From positions 2,356,001-2,420,000 of the forward strand of contig OY969122.1 of the NCBI GenBank assembly GCA_963698085.1: 64,000 nucleotides of DNA, in the 5' to 3' direction. This document shows, piece by piece, positions 8,284 to 16,239 of the stretch. The notes under the pieces were generated by a model that ran no database searches, was not told the origin of the DNA, and was given only the letters and a program-made list of their open reading frames with translations. The translations under genes were made by a program, and so were the position numbers. Source of the stretch: VRUE01 sp963698085 (lineage in GTDB: Bacteria > Actinomycetota > Thermoleophilia > Solirubrobacterales > 70-9). Within the stretch, counting starts at the first letter, position 1. Each line of letters begins with the position of its first letter.

Positions 8284-9363
8284 ATGGAATCCACTTACCT
8301 GGCCGTAATCAAGGTCGTCGGAGCAGGCGGCGGTGGCACCAATGCCGTCAGTCGGATGGTCGACGCCGGTATCCGTGGCGTCGAGTTCGTTGCTGTCAAC
8401 ACCGACGCGCAGGCATTGCAGGCGTGCGACGCCGACATCAAGCTCTCGATCGGCCAGGAGTTGACCCGCGGCCTCGGCGCCGGCGGCAACCCCGAGGTCG
8501 GGGCGGGCGCGGCGGCGGAGAGTCGCGACGAGATCAAGGAGGCGCTGAAGGGCGCCGACATGGTCTTCGTCACCGCGGGCGAGGGCGGCGGTACCGGGAC
8601 CGGCTCGGCGCCGGTGATTGCCGAGATTGCCAAGGAAGAGATCGGCGCGCTGACCGTCGGGGCGGTGACCAAGCCTTTCGAGTTCGAGGGCAAACGGCGC
8701 ATGCAGCAGGCGCTCGAGGGCATCGAGAAACTGCGCAACAACGTCGACACCCTGATCATCGTCCCTAACGAGAAGCTTCTGCAGGCCGTGGAGCGACGAA
8801 CTTCGGTGCTGGAGGCGTTCCGTCAGGCCGACGACATTCTGCGCCAAGGCGTGCAGGGGATCACCGACCTGATCACGATCCCGGGCCTGATCAACCTCGA
8901 CTTCGCCGACGTGCGCACGATCATGCGCGACGCCGGCTCGGCACTGATGGGCGTCGGCTCTGCCTCGGGCGAGTCGCGCGCCATCGACGCCGCCAAGGCC
9001 GCCGTCACCTCGCCGCTGATCGAGGAGTCGATCAAGGGTGCGACCGGGATGCTGCTCAACATCACCGGCCCAGAGGACCTCGGTCTGTTCGAGGTCAACG
9101 AGGCGGCGCAGCTCGTCCAGGCGGAAGCCGACGACAACGCCAACATCATCTTCGGCTCGGTTGTCGACCAATCGATGCGCGACGAGGTTCGCGTCACCGT
9201 GATCGCTACCGGCTTCGAGGGTTTCGAGTTGCTCGCCCGCTCTCCGCAACGCGTCAGACGACGCTACGAGAGCCGCCCTCGCATCTCGGCTGAGGACACC
9301 GACATACGGAAACTCCGCGTCAGCGACGACGACATTGATGTCCCCGGCTTCTTGAAGGAATAG
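8284..9363 (+). CDS. ftsZ: Cell division GTPase FtsZ
   Basis: The tubulin homologue that builds the Z ring. The 359-residue protein begins with a short tail, then the GTPase domain with 'VVGAGGGGTNAV', the tubulin signature 'GEGGGTGTGSAP', 'NVDTLIIVPNEKLL' and the T7 loop 'GLINLDFADVRTIM' that completes the active site of the next subunit. The C-terminal linker is short (about 25 residues) and basic, and ends in the conserved peptide 'DIDVPGFLKE' that recruits membrane tethers such as SepF. FtsA is absent from the cluster, as expected for Actinobacteriota. Start: ATG directly after 'GGGAG'. Confidence 0.98.
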   Translation: MESTYLAVIKVVGAGGGGTNAVSRMVDAGIRGVEFVAVNTDAQALQACDADIKLSIGQELTRGLGAGGNPEVGAGAAAESRDEIKEALKGADMVFVTAGEGGGTGTGSAPVIAEIAKEEIGALTVGAVTKPFEFEGKRRMQQALEGIEKLRNNVDTLIIVPNEKLLQAVERRTSVLEAFRQADDILRQGVQGITDLITIPGLINLDFADVRTIMRDAGSALMGVGSASGESRAIDAAKAAVTSPLIEESIKGATGMLLNITGPEDLGLFEVNEAAQLVQAEADDNANIIFGSVVDQSMRDEVRVTVIATGFEGFELLARSPQRVRRRYESRPRISAEDTDIRKLRVSDDDIDVPGFLKE

Positions 9364-9380
9364 CTCCTAAGTTCTGCGGG

Positions 9381-9450
9381 GAGGAGCATCAGGAGCTCCT
9401 TCTCCCGCCGCTTCGCGGGAGTTCGTGAGAAGGAGCTCCTGATGCTCCTC
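9381..9450. repeat. Long perfect inverted repeat downstream of ftsZ (first of two)
   Basis: Arms 9381-9404 and 9427-9450 are perfectly complementary over 24 bp around a 22-nt centre that can itself form a 7-bp stem (9402-9408 with 9415-9421). Each arm also contains the 10-bp palindrome AGGAGCTCCT. It could act as the ftsZ terminator. Confidence 0.85.
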
Positions 9451-9455
9451 ATCAC

Positions 9456-9524
9456 GGGACCGTCGGGAGTCCCTCGACAGGAACTCCCGCGAACGCGGCC
9501 TGGCGAGGGACTCCCGACGGTCCC
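9456..9524. repeat. Long perfect inverted repeat upstream of gcvT (second of two)
   Basis: Arms 9456-9476 and 9504-9524 are perfectly complementary over 21 bp. The centre continues pairing after one mismatch (9478-9481 with 9499-9502) and has a CCGCG/CGCGG tip. The tip (about 9481-9498) is nearly the reverse complement of the centre of the preceding repeat, which suggests that both derive from one element. Confidence 0.85.
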
Positions 9525-9537
9525 CGACGCGGGCCAA

Positions 9538-9543
9538 TAGCCT
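9538..9543 (+). promoter_or_regulatory. -10 box before gcvT
   Basis: TAGCCT ends 8 nt before the GTG at 9552 and no ribosome binding site is present, consistent with a leaderless gcvT transcript. Confidence 0.4.
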
Positions 9544-9551
9544 TGCGCGCC

Positions 9552-10640
9552 GTGAGCTTGCTGAGGACGCCCCTGTACGAAAAGCACGTTGAGCTCGGCG
9601 CGAAGATGGTGCCGTTTGCTGATTGGGAGATGCCCGTTCAGTACGAGGGGGTGCGGGAGGAGCATTTGGCTGTGCGGACGCACGCTGGGATGTTCGATGT
9701 CTCGCATATGGGCGAGGTGGAGGTTGAGGGCCCCGGGGCGCTTGCCTTCCTTCAGCGCGTGCTCTCCAACGACGTTGCGGCGATCGCGCTCGGTGGGGCG
9801 CAGTACTCCTGCCTCTGCGACGAGGAGGGTGGGGTGCTCGATGACCTCTTTGCCTACCGGCTCGGCGGTGACCGTTACCTGCTCGTCACCAACTCAGCCA
9901 ACCACGCTTCCGACCTGGACTGGCTCGGCCGCTGGAGCCGCGGCTTCGATGTCTCCGTGCGCGACGTCGCCGACCGCTACGCGATGCTCGCCGTGCAGGG
10001 TCCGCACGCGCGCTCGATCGTCGAGGGCGCCCTCTCGATCGAGCTGCCGCCGCGGATGCGGGTGAGCACGGTGCGCATCGGCAAGCGCCCGGCCCTGGCC
10101 TGCGGCACCGGCTACACCGGCGAGGACGGGGTGGAGCTGTTGATCGAGCCGGAGATCGCGCCGGCGATCTGGGCCGAGTTGCTCGATGCCGGCGTCGTTC
10201 CCTGCGGACTGGCGGCGCGCGACACGCTGCGGCTGGAGGCCTGCTTCCACCTGCACGGCAACGACCTCACCCGCGATCGCAACCCGATCGAAGCCGGGCT
10301 CGGCTGGTGCTGCGCCGAGGCGACCCGTTTCCTCGGCGCCGAGGCGGTCGCACGGGCGCGCGCCGATGGCACTGCCGAGCGCCTGGCGCCGTTCAAGATC
10401 GAGGGCGCCGGCATCCCCCGCCAAGGCAACGCGGTCCTGGCCGCCGGCGAGGAGGTCGGCGTCGTCACCAGCGGCAGCTTCTCGCCCTCGCTCGAGGTCG
10501 GGATCGGCATGGCCTACGTGCGCAGCGACCTCGCCGAGCCCGGCATCGAGGTCGAGATCGACGTGCGAGGCAAAAGCCGCGCCGCCCGCATAGCCTCCAA
10601 GCCCCTCTACGTGAGTCCCTCATCCCGAAAGGAAAATTGA
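9552..10640 (+). CDS. gcvT: Glycine cleavage system T protein (aminomethyltransferase)
   Basis: Transfers the aminomethyl carbon from the H-protein lipoyl arm to tetrahydrofolate, releasing ammonia. The protein has the N-terminal 'LYEKHVELGAKMVPFADWEM', 'FDVSHMGEVEVEGPGA' with the conserved DVSHM, 'GTGYTGEDGVEL', 'CGLAARDTLRLEACFHLHGN' and 'NPIEAGLGW', and a C-terminal OB-like domain with 'VGVVTSGSFSP'. The length of about 362 residues is normal. A TTG three codons upstream is an alternative start; the GTG at 9552 is chosen because a -10 box sits 8 nt before it. First gene of gcvT-gcvH-gcvPA-gcvPB. Confidence 0.95.
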   Translation: MSLLRTPLYEKHVELGAKMVPFADWEMPVQYEGVREEHLAVRTHAGMFDVSHMGEVEVEGPGALAFLQRVLSNDVAAIALGGAQYSCLCDEEGGVLDDLFAYRLGGDRYLLVTNSANHASDLDWLGRWSRGFDVSVRDVADRYAMLAVQGPHARSIVEGALSIELPPRMRVSTVRIGKRPALACGTGYTGEDGVELLIEPEIAPAIWAELLDAGVVPCGLAARDTLRLEACFHLHGNDLTRDRNPIEAGLGWCCAEATRFLGAEAVARARADGTAERLAPFKIEGAGIPRQGNAVLAAGEEVGVVTSGSFSPSLEVGIGMAYVRSDLAEPGIEVEIDVRGKSRAARIASKPLYVSPSSRKEN

Positions 10641-10641
10641 C

Positions 10642-11037
10642 TTGGCAGATGCCAACTACCCCGACGATCTGCTGTACCACGACCAGCACGACTGGGCCCG
10701 CCTAGAGGGAGACGAGCACGCCGTCCTGGGAATCACCTGGTACGCGCAGGACAGCCTCGGCGAGGTCGTCTTCTATGACCCGCCGGAGGTCGGGGCGTCG
10801 ATCGACAAAGACTCCTCCTACGCCGAGGTCGAGTCGGTGAAGGCGGTCTCCGACGTGATCGCGCCGCTCTCCGGCGAGATCGTCGAGGTCAACGACGCAC
10901 TGGCCGACGCGCCCGAGAAGATCAACGAGGATCCCTACGGCGAGGGCTGGCTGGTCAAGGTGAAGCTGACCGCGCCGGGCGAGGCAGAGGCGCTGCTCGA
11001 CGCCGGCGAATACCGCAAGTTGCTGGAAAAGGGCTAG
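10642..11037 (+). CDS. gcvH: Glycine cleavage system H protein
   Basis: A 131-residue lipoyl carrier that shuttles the aminomethyl group between the P, T and L proteins. The lipoylation site is the lysine in 'EVESVKAVSDVIAPLSGEIV', the canonical ESVKA context. The start is a TTG preceded by GAAAGGAAA, one base after the gcvT stop. The L protein (lipoamide dehydrogenase) is not in this window and is presumably supplied from elsewhere. Confidence 0.95.
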   Translation: MADANYPDDLLYHDQHDWARLEGDEHAVLGITWYAQDSLGEVVFYDPPEVGASIDKDSSYAEVESVKAVSDVIAPLSGEIVEVNDALADAPEKINEDPYGEGWLVKVKLTAPGEAEALLDAGEYRKLLEKG

Positions 11038-11059
11038 CGAGCCCCGCCCTTTCCTTCCG

Positions 11060-11065
11060 TAGCCT
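11060..11065 (+). promoter_or_regulatory. -10 box before gcvPA
   Basis: TAGCCT ends 7 nt before the GTG at 11073. The 35-nt gap after gcvH has no ribosome binding site, so an internal leaderless promoter is likely. Confidence 0.4.
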
Positions 11066-11072
11066 TACGCGG

Positions 11073-12476
11073 GTGACTCGCTACACCTCCGCCACGCCCG
11101 AGGATCGGGCCGAGATGCTCGCCGCGATCGGCGTCGAGTCGACCGCCGAGCTCTTCGGGCAGATCCCGGAGCCGCTGCGCATGGACCGCCCGCTGGCGCT
11201 GCCAGCGGGAATGAGTGAGGCCGAGGTCTACGAGCGACTGGCGGCGCTGGCGGCACGCAACGCTGACTGCGAGGAGCAGGTCTGCTTCCTCGGAGCGGGG
11301 ATGTATGACCACTACGTGCCGGCGATCGTCGACGCGATCACCCAGCGCAGCGAGTTCCTCACCCCCTACACGCCCTACCAGCCGGAGATCTCCCAGGGCG
11401 GCCTGCAGGCGATGTTCGAGTTCCAGACCGCGATGTCGGAGCTGACCGCGCTGCCGGTCTCCAACGCGGGCCTCTACGAGGGGCCGTCCTCGGTCGCATC
11501 GGCCGCTTACCTTGCGATCGGCGCGACCAAGGGGAGGCGACGCTTCGTCGTCTCGCGCGGCGTCCACCCGCACAGCCGCGAGACGCTTGCCACCTACGCG
11601 GAGGGGTTCGGCGCCACGATCGAGGAGGTCGGGCTCGAGGGCGGCGTCACCGACGCCGCCGCGCTGGCCGAAGCTGTCGACGGCGAGACCGCCGCCATCT
11701 TCCTGCAGAGCCCCAACTTCCTCGGCGCAGTCGAGGACGTCGAGGCGCTGGGCACCGCCGCGAAGGAGCACGGTGCGCTGCTCGTCGTCGCCGTCGACCC
11801 GATGACCCTCGGCGTGCTCAGGCCGCCCGGCGAGTGTGGCGCCGACATCGCCCTCGGCGAGGGTCAGCCGCTCGGCAACCGGCTCGATTTCGGCGGCCCC
11901 TCGTTCGGCTTCTTCTGCGGCAGCGAGGAGCTGATCCGCCGCATGCCGGGGCGGATAGCCGGTGAGACCGATGACGTCGACGGGCGCCGCGGCTTCGTCC
12001 TCGCCCTGCAAACGCGTGAGCAGCACATTCGCCGCGAGAAGGCGACCCACAACATCTGCACGGCGCAGGCTTTGAACGCGCTGGCGGCGACGATCCACCT
12101 CGCCTGGCTCGGCCGCGAGGGCTTCCTCGAACTGGGCGAGCTGCTGGTTCGGCGCACGGCTTACGCTCGCGAGCGGCTCACCGCCGTGCCCGGAGTCGGG
12201 CTGCTGCACGAGGCGCCGATCGCACGTGAGTTTGCCCTCCGCCTCGACGCACCCGTCGATCGTGTCCTCGAGCGCTGCGCAGAGCGCGGCATCGCCGCCG
12301 GCTACCCGCTCGCCCGCGAGTACCCCGAGTACGAGGACGGCCTGCTGGTCGCAATCACCGAGCGCCGCACTCGCGAGCAGATCGACGCCCTCGCCGAGGC
12401 ACTCGACGCTGCAATCCAAGCCGAGCGTGGCGCCTTGGTCGCAAATAGTGCGACTAAGGCGCCGGGTGGATCCTGA
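11073..12476 (+). CDS. gcvPA: Glycine dehydrogenase (decarboxylating) subunit 1
   Basis: The N-terminal half of the split P protein. Together with GcvPB it decarboxylates glycine with PLP and loads the aminomethyl group on GcvH. The 467-residue protein contains 'FLGAGMYDHYVPAIVDAI', 'YTPYQPEISQGGLQAMFEFQ', 'EGPSSVASAAYLAIGATKGR' and 'CGADIALGEGQPLG', all typical of the family. It has the aminotransferase-like fold but no PLP lysine, which is in the partner. The stop codon shares one base with the ATG of gcvPB, implying coupled translation and 1:1 stoichiometry. Confidence 0.95.
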   Translation: MTRYTSATPEDRAEMLAAIGVESTAELFGQIPEPLRMDRPLALPAGMSEAEVYERLAALAARNADCEEQVCFLGAGMYDHYVPAIVDAITQRSEFLTPYTPYQPEISQGGLQAMFEFQTAMSELTALPVSNAGLYEGPSSVASAAYLAIGATKGRRRFVVSRGVHPHSRETLATYAEGFGATIEEVGLEGGVTDAAALAEAVDGETAAIFLQSPNFLGAVEDVEALGTAAKEHGALLVVAVDPMTLGVLRPPGECGADIALGEGQPLGNRLDFGGPSFGFFCGSEELIRRMPGRIAGETDDVDGRRGFVLALQTREQHIRREKATHNICTAQALNALAATIHLAWLGREGFLELGELLVRRTAYARERLTAVPGVGLLHEAPIAREFALRLDAPVDRVLERCAERGIAAGYPLAREYPEYEDGLLVAITERRTREQIDALAEALDAAIQAERGALVANSATKAPGGS

Positions 12477-13987
12477 TGGCCTTGGCCGAAACTCCGATGC
12501 AGCGCGAACGCGCGCAGACGATCTTCGAGAAGTCGAAGCCGGGACGCCGCGCCGCGGTCCTGCCCGATGCCGAAGTTCCCGAGCCGCCGCTGGAGGAGCT
12601 GATCCCGGCGAAGCTGCTGCGCGAGGAGCCGCCGCGCCTACCTGAGGTCGCCGAGCCGGAGATCGTCCGCCACTACAACCGCCTTTCGCGCCGCAACTTC
12701 GACCTCGACACCGGCTTCTACCCGCTTGGCTCCTGCACGATGAAGCACAACCCGCGGTTGAATGAGCGTGTGGCGGCACTGCCCGGCCACGCCCGCCTGC
12801 ACCCCGCGCAGGACCCGAAGCGGGCCCAGGGCGCACTGGAGCTGATGTGGCTGCTGCAGGAGTCGCTGGCGGAGATCTGCGGCCTGCCGCACGTCAGCCT
12901 GCAGCCCTCGGCCGGCTCGCACGGCGAGCTCGCCGGCTTGCTCCTCACCCGCGCCTTCCACGCCGACCGCGGCGAAGCGCGAACCAAGGTGCTGGCGCCG
13001 GACACCTCGCACGGCACCAACCCCGCCTCGGTGACGATGGCCGGCTACGAGATCGTCAAAGTGGCGACCGACGAGCGCGGCGGCGTCGAGATGGACGACC
13101 TGCGGACCAAGGTTGACGACGAGGTCGCCTGCCTGATGCTGACCAACCCCAACACGCTCGGCCTCTTCGACGAGAACATCGCCGAGATCGCCGGCCTGAT
13201 CCACGGGGTGGGGGGAACGCTCTACTACGACGGAGCCAACCTGAATGCGGTGATGGGCCAATCGCGTCCGGGCGACATGGGCTTCGACATCGTCCACGTC
13301 AACCTGCACAAGTCCTTCAGCCAGCCGCACGGCGGTGGCGGACCGGGGGCTGGGCCGATCGCCGTCTCTGGGCGGATCGAGCCCTTCCTGCCGCGCCCGC
13401 AAGTGGTGCGGCGCGAGAGCGGCAACGGCAGCCGCCCCACATACGACCTCGACCACGATCGGCCAAAGTCGATCGGCCGCCTGCGCGGCTTCCAGGGCAA
13501 CTTCGGCGTCTTCGTCCGTTCGTACGCCTACATCCTCAGCCTTGGTGCCGACGGCCTCTCCGAGGCCTCGGAGACGGCGGTCCTGAACGCCAATTACTTG
13601 AAGGCGCGACTGGCCGAAGGCCGGGCCGACAAGTATTTACCCATCGCCTTCGACCGTCACTGCATGCACGAGTTCGTCCTCTCCGGCAAGCCGATGAAGA
13701 GGGAGTTGGGGATCGCCACCCTCGACCTCGCCAAGCGCCTGCTCGACTTCGGCTTCCACCCACCGACGGTGTACTTCCCGCTTTTGGTCGAGGAGGCGCT
13801 GATGATCGAGCCGACCGAGACCGAGACCAAGGAGAGTCTCGACGCCTTCGCCGAGGCGGTCGAGCAGATCCTCGCCGAGGCCGAGACCGACCCGGAAAAG
13901 GCCAAGCAGGCCCCCTACACGACCCCGGTCCGCCGCCTCGATGAGGTCAAGGCGACCCGTAAGCCGGTCATCCGTCAACCGCTCTAA
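12476..13987 (+). CDS. gcvPB: Glycine dehydrogenase (decarboxylating) subunit 2
   Basis: The PLP-carrying half of the split glycine decarboxylase (503 residues). Diagnostic stretches are 'GFYPLGSCTMKHNPRLNE', 'LQPSAGSHGELAGLL', 'DTSHGTNPASVTMAGYEIV', and the PLP lysine in 'VHVNLHKSFSQPHGGGGPGA'. Two-subunit P proteins are common in Gram-positive bacteria and archaea. Last gene of the gcv operon; it ends inside a hairpin that it shares with the convergent ligD gene. Confidence 0.95.
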   Translation: MALAETPMQRERAQTIFEKSKPGRRAAVLPDAEVPEPPLEELIPAKLLREEPPRLPEVAEPEIVRHYNRLSRRNFDLDTGFYPLGSCTMKHNPRLNERVAALPGHARLHPAQDPKRAQGALELMWLLQESLAEICGLPHVSLQPSAGSHGELAGLLLTRAFHADRGEARTKVLAPDTSHGTNPASVTMAGYEIVKVATDERGGVEMDDLRTKVDDEVACLMLTNPNTLGLFDENIAEIAGLIHGVGGTLYYDGANLNAVMGQSRPGDMGFDIVHVNLHKSFSQPHGGGGPGAGPIAVSGRIEPFLPRPQVVRRESGNGSRPTYDLDHDRPKSIGRLRGFQGNFGVFVRSYAYILSLGADGLSEASETAVLNANYLKARLAEGRADKYLPIAFDRHCMHEFVLSGKPMKRELGIATLDLAKRLLDFGFHPPTVYFPLLVEEALMIEPTETETKESLDAFAEAVEQILAEAETDPEKAKQAPYTTPVRRLDEVKATRKPVIRQPL

Positions 13988-14007
13988 GCCACGCCTGGCC
14001 TAGAGCG
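13980..14007. terminator. Bidirectional hairpin terminator between gcvPB and ligD
   Basis: CGCTCTA (13980-13986) pairs with TAGAGCG (14001-14007); inside, after one mismatch, GCCA pairs with TGGC around a CGCC tetraloop. Both convergent stop codons lie in the stem. There is no T tract, as is common in GC-rich genomes. Confidence 0.6.
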
Positions 14008-14917
14008 CCGGCAGCTTTTGCTTCAGCTCGAGCACCGGGGCGAAGAGGTCGCCGTGCTTCTCGACCCGCTCCAACACGTCGCCGGCCTCGAAAACGAGCG
14101 CATCCGCGTCGTCCCTCTCCAGGGCGCTTTCGATCTCACCCCAGGCGAGGGGGGTCGATGCCGTCGGGCGTTCACGAGCGCGCAGCGAGTAGACGGCGAT
14201 CGTCGTTTTGCGTTCGTTGTTCTGGTACCAGTCGATGAAGACCTTGCCGCGGCGGTCGGTCTTTTTGCCCATCTTCGCCAGCACCTCGTCGGGGGTCTGT
14301 TTGGCGATCGTCTGGGCGATCGCTTGGGCAAAGGGCCGCGTCTCCTCGTACGACGTCTTCGTGTTGAGCGGGACGTAGAGCTGCATTCCCTTCGAGCCTG
14401 AGGTCTTGGCGAAGCACTCCAGCTCCACCTGGCCGAGCAGCTCGCGCAGGCGCAGCGCCACCCGCGAGCAGTCGAGGATTCCGGCCGGCGGGCCCGGGTC
14501 GAGGTCGAAGGCGAGCACCGTTGGCTGCTCGTGCTTTTTGCCCAGCGAGAGCGATGGATGCAGCTCGATCGCCGCCAGCTGCGCCATCCAGACCAACGTC
14601 GGTAGGCCGTCGCAGACGCAGAAGTCGATGTAGCCGGCGTTGGGACCCGCTTTCACCCGGGTCGTCTTCACCCACTCAGGGCGGTGTTTGGGACAGCGCT
14701 TCTCGAAGAAAGCGGCATCGAGGTCATCCACACCTTCAGGGAAGCGCCGCAGCGTCACCGCGCGCCCGCTCAGATGGGGAACCATGACCGGCGCCACCTT
14801 GGCGTAGTAGTCGACCACCTCGCCCTTGGTGAAGCCCGCCTTCGGGTAGAGGACCTTGTCGAGGTTGGTGAGCTTCAGCTCACGGCCGTCGACCTCGACC
14901 TGGCGGCTCGTGGCCAC
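14000..14917 (-). CDS. ligD: LigD-type NHEJ polymerase domain protein
   Basis: A stand-alone primase-polymerase (archaeo-eukaryotic primase fold) that fills gaps at DNA double-strand breaks during non-homologous end joining. The 305-residue protein covers only the PolDom part of multidomain LigD: 'LTNLDKVLYPKAGFTKGEVV' at the N-terminus, the metal-binding 'LAFDLDPGPP' (Asp 138 and 140), 'KTSGSKGMQLYVPL' and 'DWYQNNERKTTIAVYSLR'. The ligase and 3'-phosphoesterase domains are absent and must be encoded elsewhere if present. It lies 3 nt after ku in the same operon. Confidence 0.92.
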   Translation of the reverse strand: MATSRQVEVDGRELKLTNLDKVLYPKAGFTKGEVVDYYAKVAPVMVPHLSGRAVTLRRFPEGVDDLDAAFFEKRCPKHRPEWVKTTRVKAGPNAGYIDFCVCDGLPTLVWMAQLAAIELHPSLSLGKKHEQPTVLAFDLDPGPPAGILDCSRVALRLRELLGQVELECFAKTSGSKGMQLYVPLNTKTSYEETRPFAQAIAQTIAKQTPDEVLAKMGKKTDRRGKVFIDWYQNNERKTTIAVYSLRARERPTASTPLAWGEIESALERDDADALVFEAGDVLERVEKHGDLFAPVLELKQKLPAL

Positions 14918-14920
14918 GAC

Positions 14921-15817
14921 CTATTTCGATGCTTTGGCTTTGCTCCGCGAGGCGGAGCGTTTCTTCGGCGCGGCTTTGGCTTTGGCCTTCTTTTTCGCCG
15001 CCGGCTTGGCCTTTGCCTTGCCCTTATCGCCACCCTTGACGGCGGCGATGCTTTCCTCCAGCGCCGCCATCAGATCGGGTGCGCTGGTCGGCTGCGGCTC
15101 CTCGGTCTCGGGCGCGGTGAGCACGTCCTTGCCCTCGGCCTTGCGTTCGATCAGCGCTAGCAGCTGCTCCCGATACTCGTCGCGGTAGGCGCTCGGGTCG
15201 AACTCGGTGGTCAGCGAGTCGATCAGCTGCTCGGCCATCTCGACCTCGCGCTTGGCGACTTTCTGTTTGCCCTCCGGCAGCACGTCCTCCAAGTCAGAAG
15301 GCGGGACGACCTCGTCGGCGAAGCGCATCGTGGTCAGGGTGAGGACGCCGTCGCTGGCGCGCAGCGCCGCCAGGTGCTCCTTGTTGCGGAAGACGAAGCG
15401 GGCGATTGCCACCTTGCCCGACTCCTCCATCGCCTTGCCGAGCAGCGAATACGCTTTCTCGGCGCCCTCGGCAGGGGCCAGGTAATAGGGGCTGTCGAAG
15501 TAGATTGGGTCGATCTGGTCGAGGTCGACGAAATCCTGCACCTCGATCGCCCGCGTCTTCTCGGGAGCGAAGGCCGCCATCTCGTCCTTGCTCAACGGCA
15601 CGTAGCGGTCGGGGGTGATCTCGAAGGCCTTGACGATCTCGCCGTAGGGGACCTCCTCGTCGGTGCCCTCGGCGACCCGCCGGTGTTTGATCCGAGCACC
15701 GTCGGACTCGCGGATCTCACGCAGGGAGATGCCGCGGCGCGCAACCGCGCTGTAAAGCTTGACGGGCACGTTCAGTAGCCCGAAGCTGATCGTCCCGCTC
15801 CAGATTGCTCTTGCCAT
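14921..15817 (-). CDS. ku: Non-homologous end joining protein Ku
   Basis: A ring-forming homodimer that threads onto broken DNA ends and recruits LigD. The 298-residue protein starts 'MARAIWSGTISFGLLNVPVK', the classical Ku N-terminus, and has 'EIVKAFEITPDRYVPLSKDE', 'IDPIYFDSPYYLAP' and 'KVAIARFVFRNKEHL'. After the bridge domain comes a C-terminal tail of about 50 residues made almost entirely of Lys/Ala (from about residue 255). Such basic tails in actinobacterial Ku help DNA binding and movement from ends. The next gene in the operon is the LigD polymerase, so the pair forms a minimal NHEJ module. Confidence 0.96.
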   Translation of the reverse strand: MARAIWSGTISFGLLNVPVKLYSAVARRGISLREIRESDGARIKHRRVAEGTDEEVPYGEIVKAFEITPDRYVPLSKDEMAAFAPEKTRAIEVQDFVDLDQIDPIYFDSPYYLAPAEGAEKAYSLLGKAMEESGKVAIARFVFRNKEHLAALRASDGVLTLTTMRFADEVVPPSDLEDVLPEGKQKVAKREVEMAEQLIDSLTTEFDPSAYRDEYREQLLALIERKAEGKDVLTAPETEEPQPTSAPDLMAALEESIAAVKGGDKGKAKAKPAAKKKAKAKAAPKKRSASRSKAKASK

Positions 15818-15937
15818 TAGCGAATCACCTACCCGGATTCTGCCAGTAGAGCTATCCCTACCGCCGCTGCGGTTGCTGCCGGGATGCTTCTTGCGTACTT
15901 TGCGGCTCAACCGCTCGCGGGTGTCCGGGGGCCGCCG

Positions 15938-15943
15938 TACAGT
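15938..15943 (+). promoter_or_regulatory. -10 box before the small helical protein
   Basis: TACAGT ends 7 nt before the ATG at 15951, the same arrangement as before several other genes here. Confidence 0.4.
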
Positions 15944-15950
15944 GGCCGTA

Positions 15951-16229
15951 ATGCCAGCAGCAGACCAAGCTAGGGAAGAAGGGCACTTTCGCAAGGTCGA
16001 GGGCGCGATGCTCCACGTCGAAGACGCGGCACGTCGCTTGTCCGAAGCGGCTGAGGAGCTGAAAAGGGAAGACGCCGACCCGCACCTGATCGCCGCTCTT
16101 GAGACGGCCGCGGGTGCTGTTCGCGCCGATCACGCCCGCTTGATGAAGTCCGTCTACTGGCGGCCGCCGTCCAGCGCACAAGCTGAGCTGATTTCAACCG
16201 GCGACGAGCAGCAGCGCCTGGCGTCTTAG
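15951..16229 (+). CDS. Hypothetical small helical protein
   Basis: A 92-residue protein that I do not recognise. It is charged and almost entirely helical by composition ('HFRKVEGAMLHVEDAARRLS', 'LIAALETAAGAVRADHARLM'), with heptad-like spacing that suggests a helical hairpin or coiled coil. The start follows the -10 box at 15938. It lies 10 nt before the MmeI-like restriction-modification gene and may be co-transcribed with it, but nothing in the sequence shows a role as a regulator. Confidence 0.5.
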   Translation: MPAADQAREEGHFRKVEGAMLHVEDAARRLSEAAEELKREDADPHLIAALETAAGAVRADHARLMKSVYWRPPSSAQAELISTGDEQQRLAS

Positions 16230-16239
16230 CCGACCATCA

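Noticed and set aside
9381..9524. CRISPR array
   Set aside because: There are two unlike palindromes, not direct repeats with unique spacers, and no cas genes are present.
9364..9551. Glycine riboswitch upstream of gcvT
   Set aside because: The gap is filled by two long inverted repeats and I see no tandem glycine-aptamer core; gcvT also appears leaderless.
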